From contig QCXZ01000137.1 of NCBI GenBank assembly GCA_025024175.1, positions 74,400,680 to 74,464,679 on the forward strand: a stretch of DNA of 64,000 nucleotides. Reading direction: 5' to 3'. Each line of letters opens with the position of its first letter. Positions within the stretch are counted from its first letter, which is position 1. Shown piece by piece: positions 12,581 through 24,220 of this stretch. The notes under the pieces were generated by a model. That model was not told where the DNA came from. It made no database searches and saw only the letters and a list, made by a program, of their open reading frames with translations. This DNA is from Rhyzopertha dominica. Its lineage: Eukaryota > Arthropoda > Insecta > Coleoptera > Bostrichidae. A program made the translations under genes and the position numbers.

Positions 12581-13174
12581 GTCTAGACCAGAGGTCTTTC
12601 CAGTTCTAGGGAGATCCCCTGCTTATTTATGCAAATTCATCAACCTCAGATGTGTTTTTGACAGCTGATTACGTAATCGCTTTGAAATATTAGGTCTCTA
12701 ACTGCAGCAAAGTGTAACGTGAAAAACTAAATAAACACTTGTAAAGATTTAAATTAAATTAAGACAAGCCAAAGTAAAATGTAATATCTGTTACAAAATA
12801 AGTACAACTAAATAAAAATAAGTGCTTTAGTGGGAGGGATGAACCTGATGTTTCAATGATAAAATTTCAAATTTTTCATCAATTTAGTTATGTTTATTTT
12901 TTAGTGATCTCCAGTTTATTTTTTTTTAGAAATTGGCAACCAGACTGAAACGCTTTTTACTACGTAAGAGGATGGAAAAGCAATAAAAAATATCTTGCGA
13001 TGTTCCATAATACGGTATAAATAAAATGTATGTCATTTAAAAGCCGGAATAGCTGATATACAGTTCTAAACTGCCTTAAGTTCAATTACACCATACGAAG
13101 TTATTATTAGATTGGAGGTCATCGTTGACCCCTGGTGGTTGATACAGGCCACTTTGGAAATCGCTGGTCTAGAC
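12581..13174. mobile_element. Non-autonomous hAT element with 8-bp target duplication
   Basis: The element at 12589-13166 starts CAGAGGTCTTTCCAG. The reverse complement of its other end starts CAGCGATTTCCAAAG, giving imperfect terminal inverted repeats. It is flanked on both sides by the identical 8-bp GTCTAGAC (12581-12588 and 13167-13174), the target-duplication length of hAT elements. Its 578 bp contain no usable frame, so it depends on a transposase from elsewhere. The target duplication is itself a perfect palindrome. Confidence 0.75.
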
Positions 13175-14934
13175 TACAAATCAGGTAGCTAATTTTTGAG
13201 TTTCTTGAATTAGAAGTAGATTCCGATGCTCAAAAAGGATACAGTGAACTTTCAATTATTTGAGACTGACCTTTGTGAAGTGGTTGCAAAAGCTTCGGCT
13301 TTGTCAAAAACTAAAACATCAATCTGCAGATCAAACACTCACGAGTCAATGATGTCTTATTATAGTGTGAATAAAAAAAATTGCTCAATTACCTAAATGT
13401 GTTATCATGCATTATCGAATGAACAATTTTAGGTCAATGGTAAAATCGCCAGTTCCAAAGTATTTTACAGTTTCCAAGTACGAACCATGAGCAATGAAAG
13501 ATCAGATGCGTGCTTTAGAATCTTTAAAAGAACCGATAAATTAATGAGTCCCCATTTTAAAAGATATAATTATACATAAACTATCTTAATAACAACGAAT
13601 TTGAAATCGAAATTTTATACATAAAAAGGCCCTAAAGTTAGATAAATTGTATACTTAAAACTTCAACCTAGAGAAGAAGTGTGGTAATATAGAGCTCGCC
13701 ATCGTAAGAATATCGTTTGTCACATTTGCATCCAATAAAAAAATACTAAAGAATCAGTTTTATATAACTCAGATACTCAGACGAAACATAAAAGACTGCT
13801 AGAGGTTTTTTAATAATGTAATTCAAATCATATATACTGTTGAAATGACAATATTTCATTTGTTCGATAGTGCCTCACAATATCTATGATTATTTTTCCG
13901 ACCCAAATATCGACCAATAGAATTGCACCATTCGACGTCACGTGGTACAACCTACATGGTATTATACTGATAATTTTTTGATTATTTTCTCTGGTAGTTG
14001 CTATATATAAAAAACAAAACATGATCCAGTCAAATTAACCACACGTCAAACTGACAGGTTGAATTCAATTGTGAAAATTGGAGAAAAATCGGAAAAATAA
14101 TCCCCCGAATACCACACGAGCTTCAAAATTATCGGGTATTTCCCTCAAGGTTCGTTGCAAACAAATAAAGTCGTCAAGTTTTTCAGGTTAAAAAATCACG
14201 AGCGCATTATAAGTGAAAAACCCTTATCAGAATAATTCCGAAAGTAGTAGCTAAAGTAATTATTGTCTTCTTGGAGTACTTGGATATAATCAGAGGATAT
14301 TCTNTTCACCAAATATGCGGGTTGGAATATNCTCAAAACGCTTAGTTTACCCGCTGCTGAAAATGACAGTNTTTGTAAATGATAGAAGCAAGGGTTTTTT
14401 ATATATCGTTTAACATTTGTAATAAACTTGCAGGTTGATTGATAAAGGATTTTTGTTACAACAAAAAAACATACAATTGGCTAATCCGGAGCTCGATAAA
14501 TATGTTAAAAAAAAACTAATATACCTCGTCAATTCGCAAAATNCTGGGAAGCCGAAAACCAGAAAGATTGGAAAGGGTTATTTTCGGGCGAAGATCTGTA
14601 ATTTTTACAGCAGTCCACTGAAANCACCAAAGAACTGCTTTCAAATTAAAATCTCAGATATATGTATACTGACTTTATGGGGGGATAAAGAAAATGGACA
14701 CACGAAACCTTACCGATATGATTTATAAAATCCAATATATATTGAACATAATCTGACAATGTTACCTCCATTTTAGGCTATTTTTCTTAGATTATATTCA
14801 GTACTCGCAGATAAAATGGCAATTTATACTAAATTATATTATTTTCCGTTTATAAAGACATTTTCGCATACAATACAAATTCTGGAAACTTCTATTCAAG
14901 TGTTGAGAATGAAAATTGATAGTAGGAGACTTAC
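13175..14934. other. Non-coding DNA, probably intron
   Basis: Nothing recognisable. The open frame at 14435-14728 is Lys/Asn-rich, contains N bases and has no motif. It lies just downstream (in gene orientation) of the immunoglobulin exon and is probably intron sequence. Confidence 0.4.
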
Positions 14935-15142
14935 CAAAAACGTCGATGCATCCCTGCTGGATCTTCATGATGCTGGTGTTAATTTGACACATGTAACAGC
15001 CTCGGTCTGATTCCTTCACCTGCCTGATCCGAAGCTGCCACGTGCGCAAATTGTCATGGGCGACAGTGACGCGTGCATTGTGCGTGACGACCTTTGTGTG
15101 CAGGCTCAGTATCGTCTGGTCCTCAGCCCTAACCCACGCCAC
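14935..15142 (-). CDS. Internal exon of a DIP/Lachesin-like immunoglobulin gene
   Basis: The minus strand reads TTTTTCAG|GTGGCGTGGGTT at the 5' edge (acceptor AG at 15144-15143) and GACGTTTTTG|GTAAGT at the 3' edge (donor from 14934). This gives a 208-bp exon, 69 codons plus one base. The translation begins VAWVRAEDQTILSLHT and includes HNARVTV, RTWQLRIRQVKESDRG, CYMCQINTS and GCIDV. It holds the C-strand Trp and the D-x-G-x-Y-x-C motif of the first Ig domain of Dpr-interacting proteins and lachesins, which are cell-surface IgLON-like adhesion proteins of insect neurons. The DRGCYMCQINTS...GCIDV wording is closest, from memory, to DIP-gamma-like members. No other exon was found in the window. 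DIP genes have long introns, so the flanking exons probably lie outside, the earlier one to the right and the next to the left. Confidence 0.85.
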
Positions 15143-16410
15143 CTGAAAAAGGAATCGAGGTCAGTCGGATTGCGTGGGACACAGTGACCTTGTTAAAGTT
15201 GGAGTTATCATAAAAAGCTCACGGGACGTGGTTTCGTTTATTACAGCTTGCGCAAGAATGCCGTGAGTTAGGGGATGTTTTTGTTTTAGAACTGTACTGA
15301 TATTTAGAGGTAGCGCGAAGGGCAACAGACGTAATAAATTTCTAGAGTAATTGCACTTTTACACTACTTTTAATAAGAGTTATTACGAACTTACACTTTT
15401 AACCCTGGAAAGAGGTGTGCTGCGGTCGAAAGCTGTGTTTTTTATTTTCCCATGGGATCAGGAGCGGTAACAATTGGTCCACATTTTGTGACCAATTTTT
15501 TTAACAAATTAATAACTCACATAATGTCTTAAAACGCTTCCAATTAAAACAAAAAATGGCTGGAATTTTTATTTCTTTTTAAGTTAACTCTTACCGAATT
15601 ATGATTTTTCAAAGCGAAGAATACTCGGCAAAAAATGTTTTTTTTACTCAATGGCAATAATGTTCAACTGTTAAAACATTTCAAAATTCTTATGTCTATT
15701 TAAAATTCAAGGGTGGCCAACCACAAAATCTAGCGTAATCGTTTCACACGCAAAAATCTTCACGTGATACCTGTATATATCGACTAGGTAATCCGAAATA
15801 TACTTTTTTTGGTTCAACGCTCTCATTTTTGAAAAACAAAAGCCGTTTTGAGAAGGACCCTTTAGGATTTTCTTTTGTTATATGGGATACATTAGAAACG
15901 ATGAACTACATATCATTTACTAGACCGCGGGTCTGCGTTAGTATAACCAAAAATATAATTTTTAAAAACCCTTTAAATATTGTTTTTTGGGTATAGCTTC
16001 AAGAAATTTTTTCTGCTCTTTGTCTTACATGTATCTTATTGAAAGCGTCTTTTCATAACTATATCGCGATTATACCATTACACTATGGAAATTACCATTA
16101 AAAAGCGAAGAAATCAGTGTTTTAAAATTTGTAATCTCATTACCCTCTACAGCTTTTTTTTGTATCTTTAATCCTTTTCCACTTATAACCAAGCGGGATC
16201 GAGCAAATGGTTTTTTCCTACGTAGTTAGTTATTTCTTTAGTTTATAGAGGTTAAAATATTTCATATTTTATAGAGTACTTGCTTAATTAATTGTAAGTT
16301 AGGAGATGTTGATTATATTGATCTAAACTCTGAAGCGGTGTTGAACACGCGTGGTGAATAGTAGTGCCGTCAATAATGATCACTGTGATCGGTTTAGCGC
16401 TTACAATAAA
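15143..16410. other. Non-coding DNA, probably intron
   Basis: AT-rich sequence upstream, in gene orientation, of the immunoglobulin exon. I found no second exon and no paired terminal repeats. Confidence 0.4.
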
Positions 16411-16815
16411 TTTTTTATTACGCATGCATCATAATCAACAATTATCGCACGCTGCAGCGTGTGTAAAATGATGATTATGATGCGCCTACTTTTTTATTAC
16501 CTAGATATTTACCTGCCGTTTAAATTACTAGGTATACCTTTTGTACCCATATCAAAATGAACGAACACTTTTAAAAACAACACTTCTTTATTCTAAGTAA
16601 CTATAATACTCTTGTTTTAAATAAACATTGATTGTACAATTTGTATTTTTAGATATTTCAATTCCCGCATTTTTAAGTGCATTATTTTCTGAGAGAATCC
16701 CTATAACAACCAAGTTTTATGATTTAAGCCTACTAAAAATAATTACAAAATTGTAAAAGAGAATGTTTAATGTTTAAAACATTTTTGAGCTTATGATGCA
16801 TTCGTAATAAAAAAT
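16411..16815. repeat. Miniature inverted-repeat element with internal hairpin
   Basis: TTTTTTATTACGCATGCATC from 16411 is repeated inverted at 16791-16815 (one mismatch over about 24 bp), giving a unit of about 405 bp with no coding content. Inside the left end, 16421-16486 folds into a hairpin centred on GCTGCAGC (16451-16458), with arms built on GCATCATAATCA and its inverse. No target duplication could be fixed. Confidence 0.5.
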
Positions 16816-16820
16816 AGCGT

Positions 16821-16940
16821 ATGATACGCGTGTATAAGAGGGCCTTTAAAGCCCTTGCGACTTACAAAACACTCCGCTGCGCGTCGTGTTTTGAAATATG
16901 TCGCGCGTGCTTTAAAGGCCCTCTTATACACTTGTATCAT
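16821..16940. repeat. Strong hairpin: 32-bp arms around a 56-bp loop
   Basis: The arms 16821-16852 and 16909-16940 are inverted copies matching at 30 of 32 positions, built around TATAAGAGGGCCTTTAAAGC. The loop contains a second small inverted repeat (CAAAACAC with GTGTTTTG) and several CpG. Only a few bases separate it from the preceding element. It looks like a MITE or a defined DNA hairpin, with no coding content. Confidence 0.7.
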
Positions 16941-18002
16941 AATATACTATAACCGCAAAAAATTCTGGTTTTCATAAAACTGATCAATACGCCCGTTAAT
17001 CGATCTAAATTAACGGGTTTACATTAACCGGTTAAGCTGAAGCGGTTTATGGAAGCCTCCTGGATAACCGGCTGATTCATGGTGAGGGACTTTCCTACTA
17101 CAAAATATAGACATTTGTAGTGATCATATACTAATATTAAGGTTTTAAATATCACTAAATAATAATCGCTGTGTTCTGTTAAATAGCTAATACGAGTTTA
17201 AGCGACTAAGACCTCTATGGATCTATTATTACTTTCTAACCAATAGCGTTAATTCGCTAAACGTACCAGTTTTTGACAATTTAAATTAAAATCAAGTCTT
17301 CGGTTGTTTTCGTTAGCGGCACGCTTTGCACACGTGCACGTTGCACTAGCTGAATAGTGAATAATGCTAGCAGAAAAGTAGAAGACAATGTCATATACGA
17401 ACTACACTGATATGATGACAAAGCCACCTAGCTTCCTTATCGGGAAAAATTTCAAACAAATATAAAACTATTTTTATATGAACTTTTTCCAAAAACTTTT
17501 GAATCATGCGTTAGATCTGTATGTAGTTGATTGCGTTGCAGACGGCATAGCATGGGGATGCATTTTTAATGGGTGGATAAGTTGCAGATTCACCGAATTT
17601 AGATATTTTATGAAATAGACTTTTTCAGTTATTTCTATAAAAGTCGGGATGATAGGAATGGCCTGTAGTTTGGCCGGTTTTGGCCTTGCCCTCGTTATAT
17701 ATTGCGAATCTTTGATCATTTTGAATGAGTTTAGATACATTCCTTTGATGCAATTTACAGCAAATTCCTCAATTTTTTAATTGCATTATAATTTGTGTCT
17801 AATATAGTTCATGTTCATTTCATCGTAGCTTTTATGTTGTTTTTTGATTAATAAGGTAACGTTTCTGGTCATATAATTTTATTTCACCTATGTTACTATT
17901 ATCAACGCTGTTTTTTATGCCGAATCAGATCACCAAGTTTAAACATGGGTCTTATAATGCTATTTATAATCTAGATTTTTCTTCAACATTTGTATTTTAT
18001 AT
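16941..18002. other. Non-coding AT-rich DNA, nothing recognised
   Basis: No convincing frames. The minus-strand frame at 17504-17740 has no family resemblance. Confidence 0.45.
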
Positions 18003-18337
18003 TGTTGCGGAATCAGCGCCACTTACGGACCGGAGTTGCAGACGTGTTTGAATAGCGACAGGTTGATGGCTCTTCTAGAATTTTAGATAGAGGTATAAAT
18101 ATCCTGACGGAGAGAGCGCGGGCAGTTCTGAATTTGAATACCGGTTATCTAGTGAGAGAGGCTTAGTGAAGCAGGTGCTATTAGCTCTAGTGCGTATGTA
18201 CAATGGTTTAGTGAAGTAGTAGTGTTAAAATTAGTTTTGTTTAGACTTAGTGTATTTGATACAAGTGTTTTAAAATAAAAGAGTTATGTCAGAAATCAGG
18301 AGTCAATCCCTGTTAGCTAACTAGGTTAATATGTACA
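18003..18337 (+). repeat. Possible solitary LTR
   Basis: The segment starts TGTTGCGGAATCAGCGCC and could end at TGTACA. It contains a TATA-like TATAAATA near 18093 followed by a GC-rich stretch with AGTGAGAGAGG-type words, and an AATAAAAG polyadenylation-like signal near 18274. This is the layout of a retrovirus-like LTR. No matching second copy and no target duplication were found, and the 3' boundary is uncertain. Confidence 0.35.
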
Positions 18338-19345
18338 AAGTTTAATTCGTATTTTTTTGAAAATAGAGCGCAATAAACCAGCTTACTTGAAAGTTATTTA
18401 ATCAAATGTTAACGAATAACGATATTTTTAGGCTGTGAGAGAATTATCAACATTTATTTTGTTGAGAATCCTCTGTAACCCCTTGGCATAAGGCCCTCGC
18501 TACATCCATTTGCTTTGAAAAGTTGCTGCAGGATTAATCCGGTTCTTGTTAGAACGGTAGAACTAGAACAGTTTCAACCTGCAACTTCCTGCCAAAGTAC
18601 TTCCCTTCTGATCTCTAAATGTGCCCCCGGACTGGGGAAGTTCTACAGTTAGCGACAATTTCGTAACGAAATAGGGTGGCAAAGTTGCGACAGGCAAACA
18701 AATAAACAAACGTGTTCCCTAAAACAAATACACCTCTCAAACAGCCGGTAATTACCCGGATGGCTGGGGAATAATTTCAGTTTACACGAGTTTTTGTTAA
18801 GCAAGACGTCGCAATTATGCCAGATCGTCTCGACAGCGGCCGCGTGAATACGAAAATGAATTCGAGTTATGTAGTCGCAGGAATCTGAACCCGAGTGGAT
18901 CCATTCAACGGCCCGTTTCAGCCCGAAAGCCCTTCACCGAATTTATTTCAAATAATATTTCGGCGGTTACGAGCGGAAAATTTGAGTGAAGCGAAAAGCG
19001 AGTGATGTAATTATGTTGTTGAGCACCGCGGAATCGCAGAGCGCTTAAAAGTTACAGGTTCTTAATAAAGAAGCGGGTGAAACAATTTGAGGTCGACGTT
19101 TTAAATCCCCCATTCGCAACTTCGCTAACGACGTTATNGTATCGTGCTGCGCTACAGATCTAGCTGCTTCACTCCTGTTTTGCCGCACACTGAGAGGGCT
19201 AAAATAAATTTTCAGGCGAAAATTGATCCGTAGTATTTAATTCCTTGGAGGCTTCATACGAGGAAATTGAAAAATGTAACATTTCTTCGGTTCTTAATAT
19301 CTCACTCGGGTGTGTAAAATTTTTTCAGGAGTTACATTTTTGATA
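18338..19345. other. GC/CpG-richer non-coding island
   Basis: About 18480-19180 is clearly richer in GC and CpG than its surroundings, with words such as GACAGCGGCCGCGTGAATAC, but every frame is interrupted. I see no exon with splice sites and no transposon ends. It may be conserved regulatory DNA of the host gene; that is inference. Confidence 0.4.
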
Positions 19346-19690
19346 TACAGGGTGATTTTTTGAAAACTTCACACCTTAAATAACTTTAAATATAGCAAAA
19401 ATTTAAAAATTTGCAAAAACAGGTAAACTTTTGTTTGCAGGGGGACAACTTTTGAGATAAGTTTTTAATGGATAGCGCTTACTCTCTGAGCAGGGTAGAC
19501 ACCCCTTTAAAAATTTTAAATGGAACTATCCATCTTGTGATACATCATTTGAAAGCTTATTTCACAAAGAGTCTGGCCATGTAATTAGTTTTACCACGTT
19601 TAACTTATTGACGGGGTAATAGATTAATAGTGCCTACGAAACAGGTTGCTTATTAAATTGAATATTTTGGACTCTTTTCAACAAAATGTA
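19346..19690 (+). repeat. Left long terminal inverted repeat of the DUF4817-type element
   Basis: Inverted partner of roughly 21300-21635. The arms are well matched in the outer 180 bp and diverge further in. Confidence 0.8.
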
Positions 19691-19930
19691 TTTTATTTTA
19701 GAGCGGAAATAAAATTTATCCTTACGAGAACCCAAAATTTAAACAAACAACTTGTAAAAAATATGACACTTAAAAAAAACTCCCAGCATACTAAAATTTT
19801 CTTTTAACATTATTATTAACATTAAAGTATTTATCATGTAATTTTTTAGAAAGTCCATGTCCACGAAAAAGAAAAATTATTTATTTGTAACTCCAAAAAC
19901 AGTGTGAACAAAACCATAGAAATTCAAACC

Positions 19931-21024
19931 TTACAATAGATTCTCAAAATGTGCACCACCTCTTTCCATACAATAATACAGACGGTTCTCGAACTCCTGC
20001 TGCACTTCTCGGAAAGTTTCAGGTGGAATCCTCCTGCACTCGTTAATAATTCTTTCTCGCAGATCGTCCAGGCTAGTAGGTTGTGTTTTGTAAACCACAG
20101 ATTTTAAATNACCCCATAGAAAGAAATCTAAAGCAGTCAAATCGGGTGATCGTGGCGGCCATTCAATTGTTCCACGCCTACCAATCCAGTGAAGAGGAAA
20201 TCTATGATTTAACCAATTTCGCACATTAATGGCGTAATGCGGTGGGGCTCCATCATGTTGGTAAAACAATTCGTATTCATCCAACATTGGATTTCCTTCA
20301 GGGTCACGTTGGTTTTCTAATTGCTCTGTGATTAAAGGATCAATAACGTTATCAAGTAATTCTAAATACATTCCCCCATTTAGCGTCCCATCAATGAAAA
20401 TTGGACCTACAATTGCGTTGCCAAGTATTCCAGCCCAGACGTTCAGCTTCTGAGGAACTTGTGTATGACCTTCTCAAAAATATAAGGATCTTCGTAACTC
20501 CAGTACCTGACGTTATGTTTATTTACAGAGCCGTTCAAAAAAATGTGCATTCATCACTGAAGCAGATATTTTTTATTAGATTTGGATTTACTATAATCTT
20601 TTCTGTCATAATTTCGCAAAATTGCAGTCTTCTATCGAAGTCATCTTCGCCGAGTTCCTGGAGAGTTTTCATCTTACAGGGATGGATTTTGTGCAGTCTT
20701 GTAACTTTCCTTACAGATGAATAAGAAAGTCCAGTGGCTGTAGAAATGTTACGCAAAAAGCTAGTTGGATCCATTGCAAAATGACCAAGTACTTCAAGTT
20801 TCATCAACGACTCTATTCCCTGCCCTTTTTTTGTTTACTACAGATCCAGTGTCTTGAAATTTCTGCACGAGATCGAGAATGTACCTAGCGTCAACATTTT
20901 TATCGGGGTGCCGTTCGTTAAACACCCTTGCTGACGCACGAGCACAGCTATGCTCAGCACCGTAAATAAAAATTATTTCTACCCTTTCGGCAGTTGAATC
21001 AACCATTATCACTTGGACTCTCAC
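19931..21024 (-). pseudogene. DUF4817/DDE transposase with three frameshifts
   Basis: Reading the minus strand, the N-terminal helix-turn-helix part has STAERVEIIFIYG, SARVFNERHPDKNV and GSVVNKKRAGN. A second HTH follows (GLSYSSVRKVTRLHKIHP). The catalytic domain has ICFSDECTFF (first Asp), QHDGAPPHYAINVRNW (second Asp) and EWPPRSPDLTALDFFLWG (third acidic position), and the end is YYCMERGGAHFENLL. This order matches the insect DUF4817-type transposases of the Tc1/mariner superfamily. Three single-base-type lesions break the frame: near 20805 after VVDE, at the T-run near 20537 (seven T where eight are needed), and near 20475. Otherwise about 360 codons are readable, so decay is moderate. The start is probably the Met at 21024 or 21006. 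Confidence 0.85.
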
Positions 21025-21299
21025 TTTAAAATTTCACGCGATTTATAAAAAGGAATGTGAACAAAAAGATGGTCGTGCCAAAGAAGTAGCCAAAAAGTTG
21101 AAACAAAAAATTGGAAACACAAAGTAGATAAATATTTAGCCAATTCCGTATAAACTGTCGAGTTGCAATATCAAGTAATGTCGAAAGGAAATTTTAAGTA
21201 TTTTTGGCATTTTGCTTAGGTGTAACAATTATTTTTTAACAAGTTTTTTTAGGCTTAAGTAAGGACAATTTTTATTGTAACTGCAAGACAATAAATTTT

Positions 21300-21635
21300 G
21301 TTAAAAAAGTTCAAAATATTCNATTTTATAAGCNACTTGCTACAATGCACTTTTTGACCCACTACTCCGTCAATGGGTAAAAAATAGTAAAACTAATTAC
21401 ATGGCAAGACTCCTTATGTAATAAGCTTTTAAATGATGTAGCGTAAGATGGGTAGTTTCATTTAAAATTTTTGAAGGGGTATCTACCCCGCTAAGAGGGT
21501 AAGCGCTATCCATTAAAAACTTATCTCAAAAGCTGCCCTCCTGCAAACAAAAGTTTACCTGTTTTTGCAAAATTTTAAATTTTTCCTCTATTTAAAGTTA
21601 TTTAAGGTGTGAAGTTTTCAAAAAATCACCCTGTA
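21300..21635 (-). repeat. Right long terminal inverted repeat of the DUF4817-type element
   Basis: Inverted partner of 19346-19690; it contains two N bases near 21322 and 21334. Confidence 0.8.
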
Positions 21636-21728
21636 TGTATAACACAAACTTGTTTTTTTTTTAATGGAAACTATAGTTTGCTTTGCTGTGGTTAAATAAA
21701 ATCTGTTCTGTCTGTTTATGAAAATGTA

Positions 21729-23577
21729 TACAGGGTGGGCCAAGTGAACGTATTTCCCCAATAACTCCACAACTATTGAAAATATAAGAAACTTATTAAT
21801 ATAGAAGTGATCCAGGTTTATATGCTGCATATTGTAAAAATATTTTTGAAAACAGTTCACTTCCGGTTATTCTGGAAACGCATACCAACTTCCATATTTT
21901 AAATATATCAACCCGTATATTTTTATATTTTTGTATTTCTTGTTGAATTCTAAGGTTATTATATATGACATACCATACCTCTAAAGTGTAGTTTTGGAGA
22001 AAATAAGCGCTAAAGCAAAAAGTTGTCGTTTGCAGCGCTTCCCGCCATTTTAAATATCTTCCAATTTGAGACACCTAGAAGTCTTTTGCGTCTTCAAGCA
22101 GGTTTATTACTTTTAAATTGAAAGTAATACATCAGTTGCCACATGAAATATTTCAAACTGCGATAAGTCACTTTTTTAAATGGAACATGCAACTCTTTTT
22201 TACACCATCGAATGCAAAATTAAATTATCATTAATTTAATATCGAGTACTAATGGTTTTCCAACAATTCGCGTTATTCTGATTTTTTAGATTAAAATCGC
22301 ATTTATCAGGTACGTCTTGACGAGTGATTGTTTTGTTCACGTAAGAAAGAAAGTCACAGTTTAATAATAAAGTATTGAAAAGTTTGTTTGCTTAAAACAA
22401 AAGCAGAAGGATATGAATGTGCACTGCTTATGACTTAAATGGTAACTTAAGCTTCTTTTACATAACAGAACATGTGTAGAATTCTTTTTGAACATGAGGT
22501 AAACTAAACTAAGTACTAAAGTGTTGCATTTAATTTAAACGATCCACATAGCACCCTCGCAGTATATTAAAACTACAATTTATTCAAATACATCCAGGCC
22601 ACTTATGGAAATTATCGTTTAAATCAATTTGCCGCCTCTCGGGAAAGCGACGTACACTTGTCATCTGTCGATTTTTTAATTATTTGATATATTTTAATAT
22701 GAGAAAATGCTTGGGAGTTTGTATTTTCAACATATTCTGCAGTGTTTTGCGGAATAATTAACTTTAAGGTTGCAGAAGCTCACATTTCGGAGCTGTGGGG
22801 TGACATTGATCTGCAACCTTCACGACTATTGCCGTGCAGTTTGGCAGCAGTTACAACAAGGCGACACAAAGAATTCAGCAATTAACCCCGCCCGCATTGC
22901 ATGAATCATTTATAGAAACCCTGTATTTGAATAAACTGTGCTAAAACTCACCAATGGCCAGCGCTGATATTTCGCCGCCTCCCATGTCTTGTCAAGGCGT
23001 ACCTGATAAAAGCGATTTTAATCTAAAAAAATCAGAAAAATGCAGATAATTTAATTTTACATGCGATGGTGTAAAAAAGTGGCTTGTTTCATTTAAAAAA
23101 ATTGATTTATCGCAGGTTGAAATATTACATATGGCAACTGATGTATTACTTTCAATTTAAAAGTAATTAACCTGCTTGAAGACGTGAATGACAGGCCATT
23201 TTCTTAACTTACGTGACGCGCAAACCGCAGTCTTGTAGGTATCACATATTGGAAGATATTTAAAATGGCGGGGAGCGGCGAAAACGACGATTTTTTTGCT
23301 TTAGCGCTTATTTTCTCGAAAACTAAACATTTTAGAGGTATGGTATGTTACACAAAATAATCTTAGTATTTAACAAGGAACATAAAAATGTAAAAATATA
23401 CTTTGGGTTCTAGGAAGTTGGTATGCGTTTCCGGTATAACCTGAAGTGAGCTGTTTTCAAAAATATTTTTACAATATGCAACATATAAACCTGGATCACT
23501 TTTATATAAAAAAGTTTTTCAAATTTTCAATAGTTGTAGAGTTGTGGAAGAAATACGTTCACTTGGCCCACCCTGTA
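21729..23577. mobile_element. Fold-back element with about 600-bp inverted arms
   Basis: The left end is TACAGGGTGGGCCAAGTGAA from 21729 and the right end is its inverse, closing at 23577, with TA at both edges. The arms 21729-22335 and about 22985-23577 match in inverted orientation almost continuously, with indels. Shared blocks include ATATTTTTGAAAACAG, TAAATATCTTCCAAT, TTTTTTACACCATCG and TAGATTAAAATCGC. The 650-bp core (22336-22984) is unique and less AT-rich and has no usable frame. There is no transposase, so this is a non-autonomous element. The shared CAGGGTG terminus and TA site suggest mobilisation by a Tc1/mariner-type enzyme, which is inference. Confidence 0.85.
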
Positions 23578-24220
23578 TATACATTGTTAGGTTTTTTAAA
23601 ACTAAATTTGCTGATTATTCTTCTTTTTTAGTAAATTAGTCAGATTTTATGTTGACATCACGGAGGCTATGGACAAGAAAACACAATATAATTTATACTA
23701 TTACGTAAAAATTTTATTGCATTAAAAAATAATATATGCGTAATCGGACACAAAGTTAAAAATGATTTCAATAATACCGCTGCAATTTGAATCAATACTT
23801 CCACATCCAATTGTCAAAATGACATCTACGTTTTTATTTCTTATACGAGTACTATACAATTAGTAATCAGGTTCTGAGCATTTTTTCTCTCTACACATTT
23901 TTTTCTAAGACAAACGGTTGTCGTGATATTAGCAAAAATACATAAATTTTTAAAATCGTTTTTTCCAAATAACTGGAAAATTATTAACTTAACGAAGACA
24001 AAAGAGTGCTTTTCGATCAGAAATTTGATTTTCTATGTAGTACTAAAATTTAAAAAAAATGTATGGGCGGGGTCAAAAATACGTTTTTTGGAGATATTTC
24101 GAAAATGTCAAAATTTTATATTTAGAGGAAATAGAAGTGGACACTATTGCTGCTACATACGCTTTGTTCAAAGATTAGTTCTCTGACCTCAAGACGTGTG
24201 ATACTCAAATCCACCAGGAT
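23578..24220. other. Non-coding AT-rich DNA
   Basis: No frame of note. The open frame at 23923-24186 is Lys/Phe/Asn-rich with no motif. It runs into the retroelement gag scrap described next. Confidence 0.4.

Larger units (their letters stand above)
19346..21635 (-). mobile_element. Tc1/mariner-superfamily transposon with DUF4817-type transposase
   Basis: About 2.3 kb with long inverted repeats. The left end reads TACAGGGTGATTTTTTGAAA from 19346; the right end is its inverse, closing at 21635. Similarity between the arms continues for about 340 bp on each side (for example AACTTTTGTTTGCAGG and GATAGCGCTTACTCTC). TA flanks both CAGGGTG ends (19346-19347 and 21634-21635). The interior holds one minus-strand transposase with three frameshifts. 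A separate, more diverged copy of the right arm lies at 24960-25156. Confidence 0.88.

Noticed and set aside
14816..15010. Plus-strand open frame overlapping the immunoglobulin exon
   Set aside because: It is antisense to the exon, whose protein and splice sites are convincing on the minus strand.
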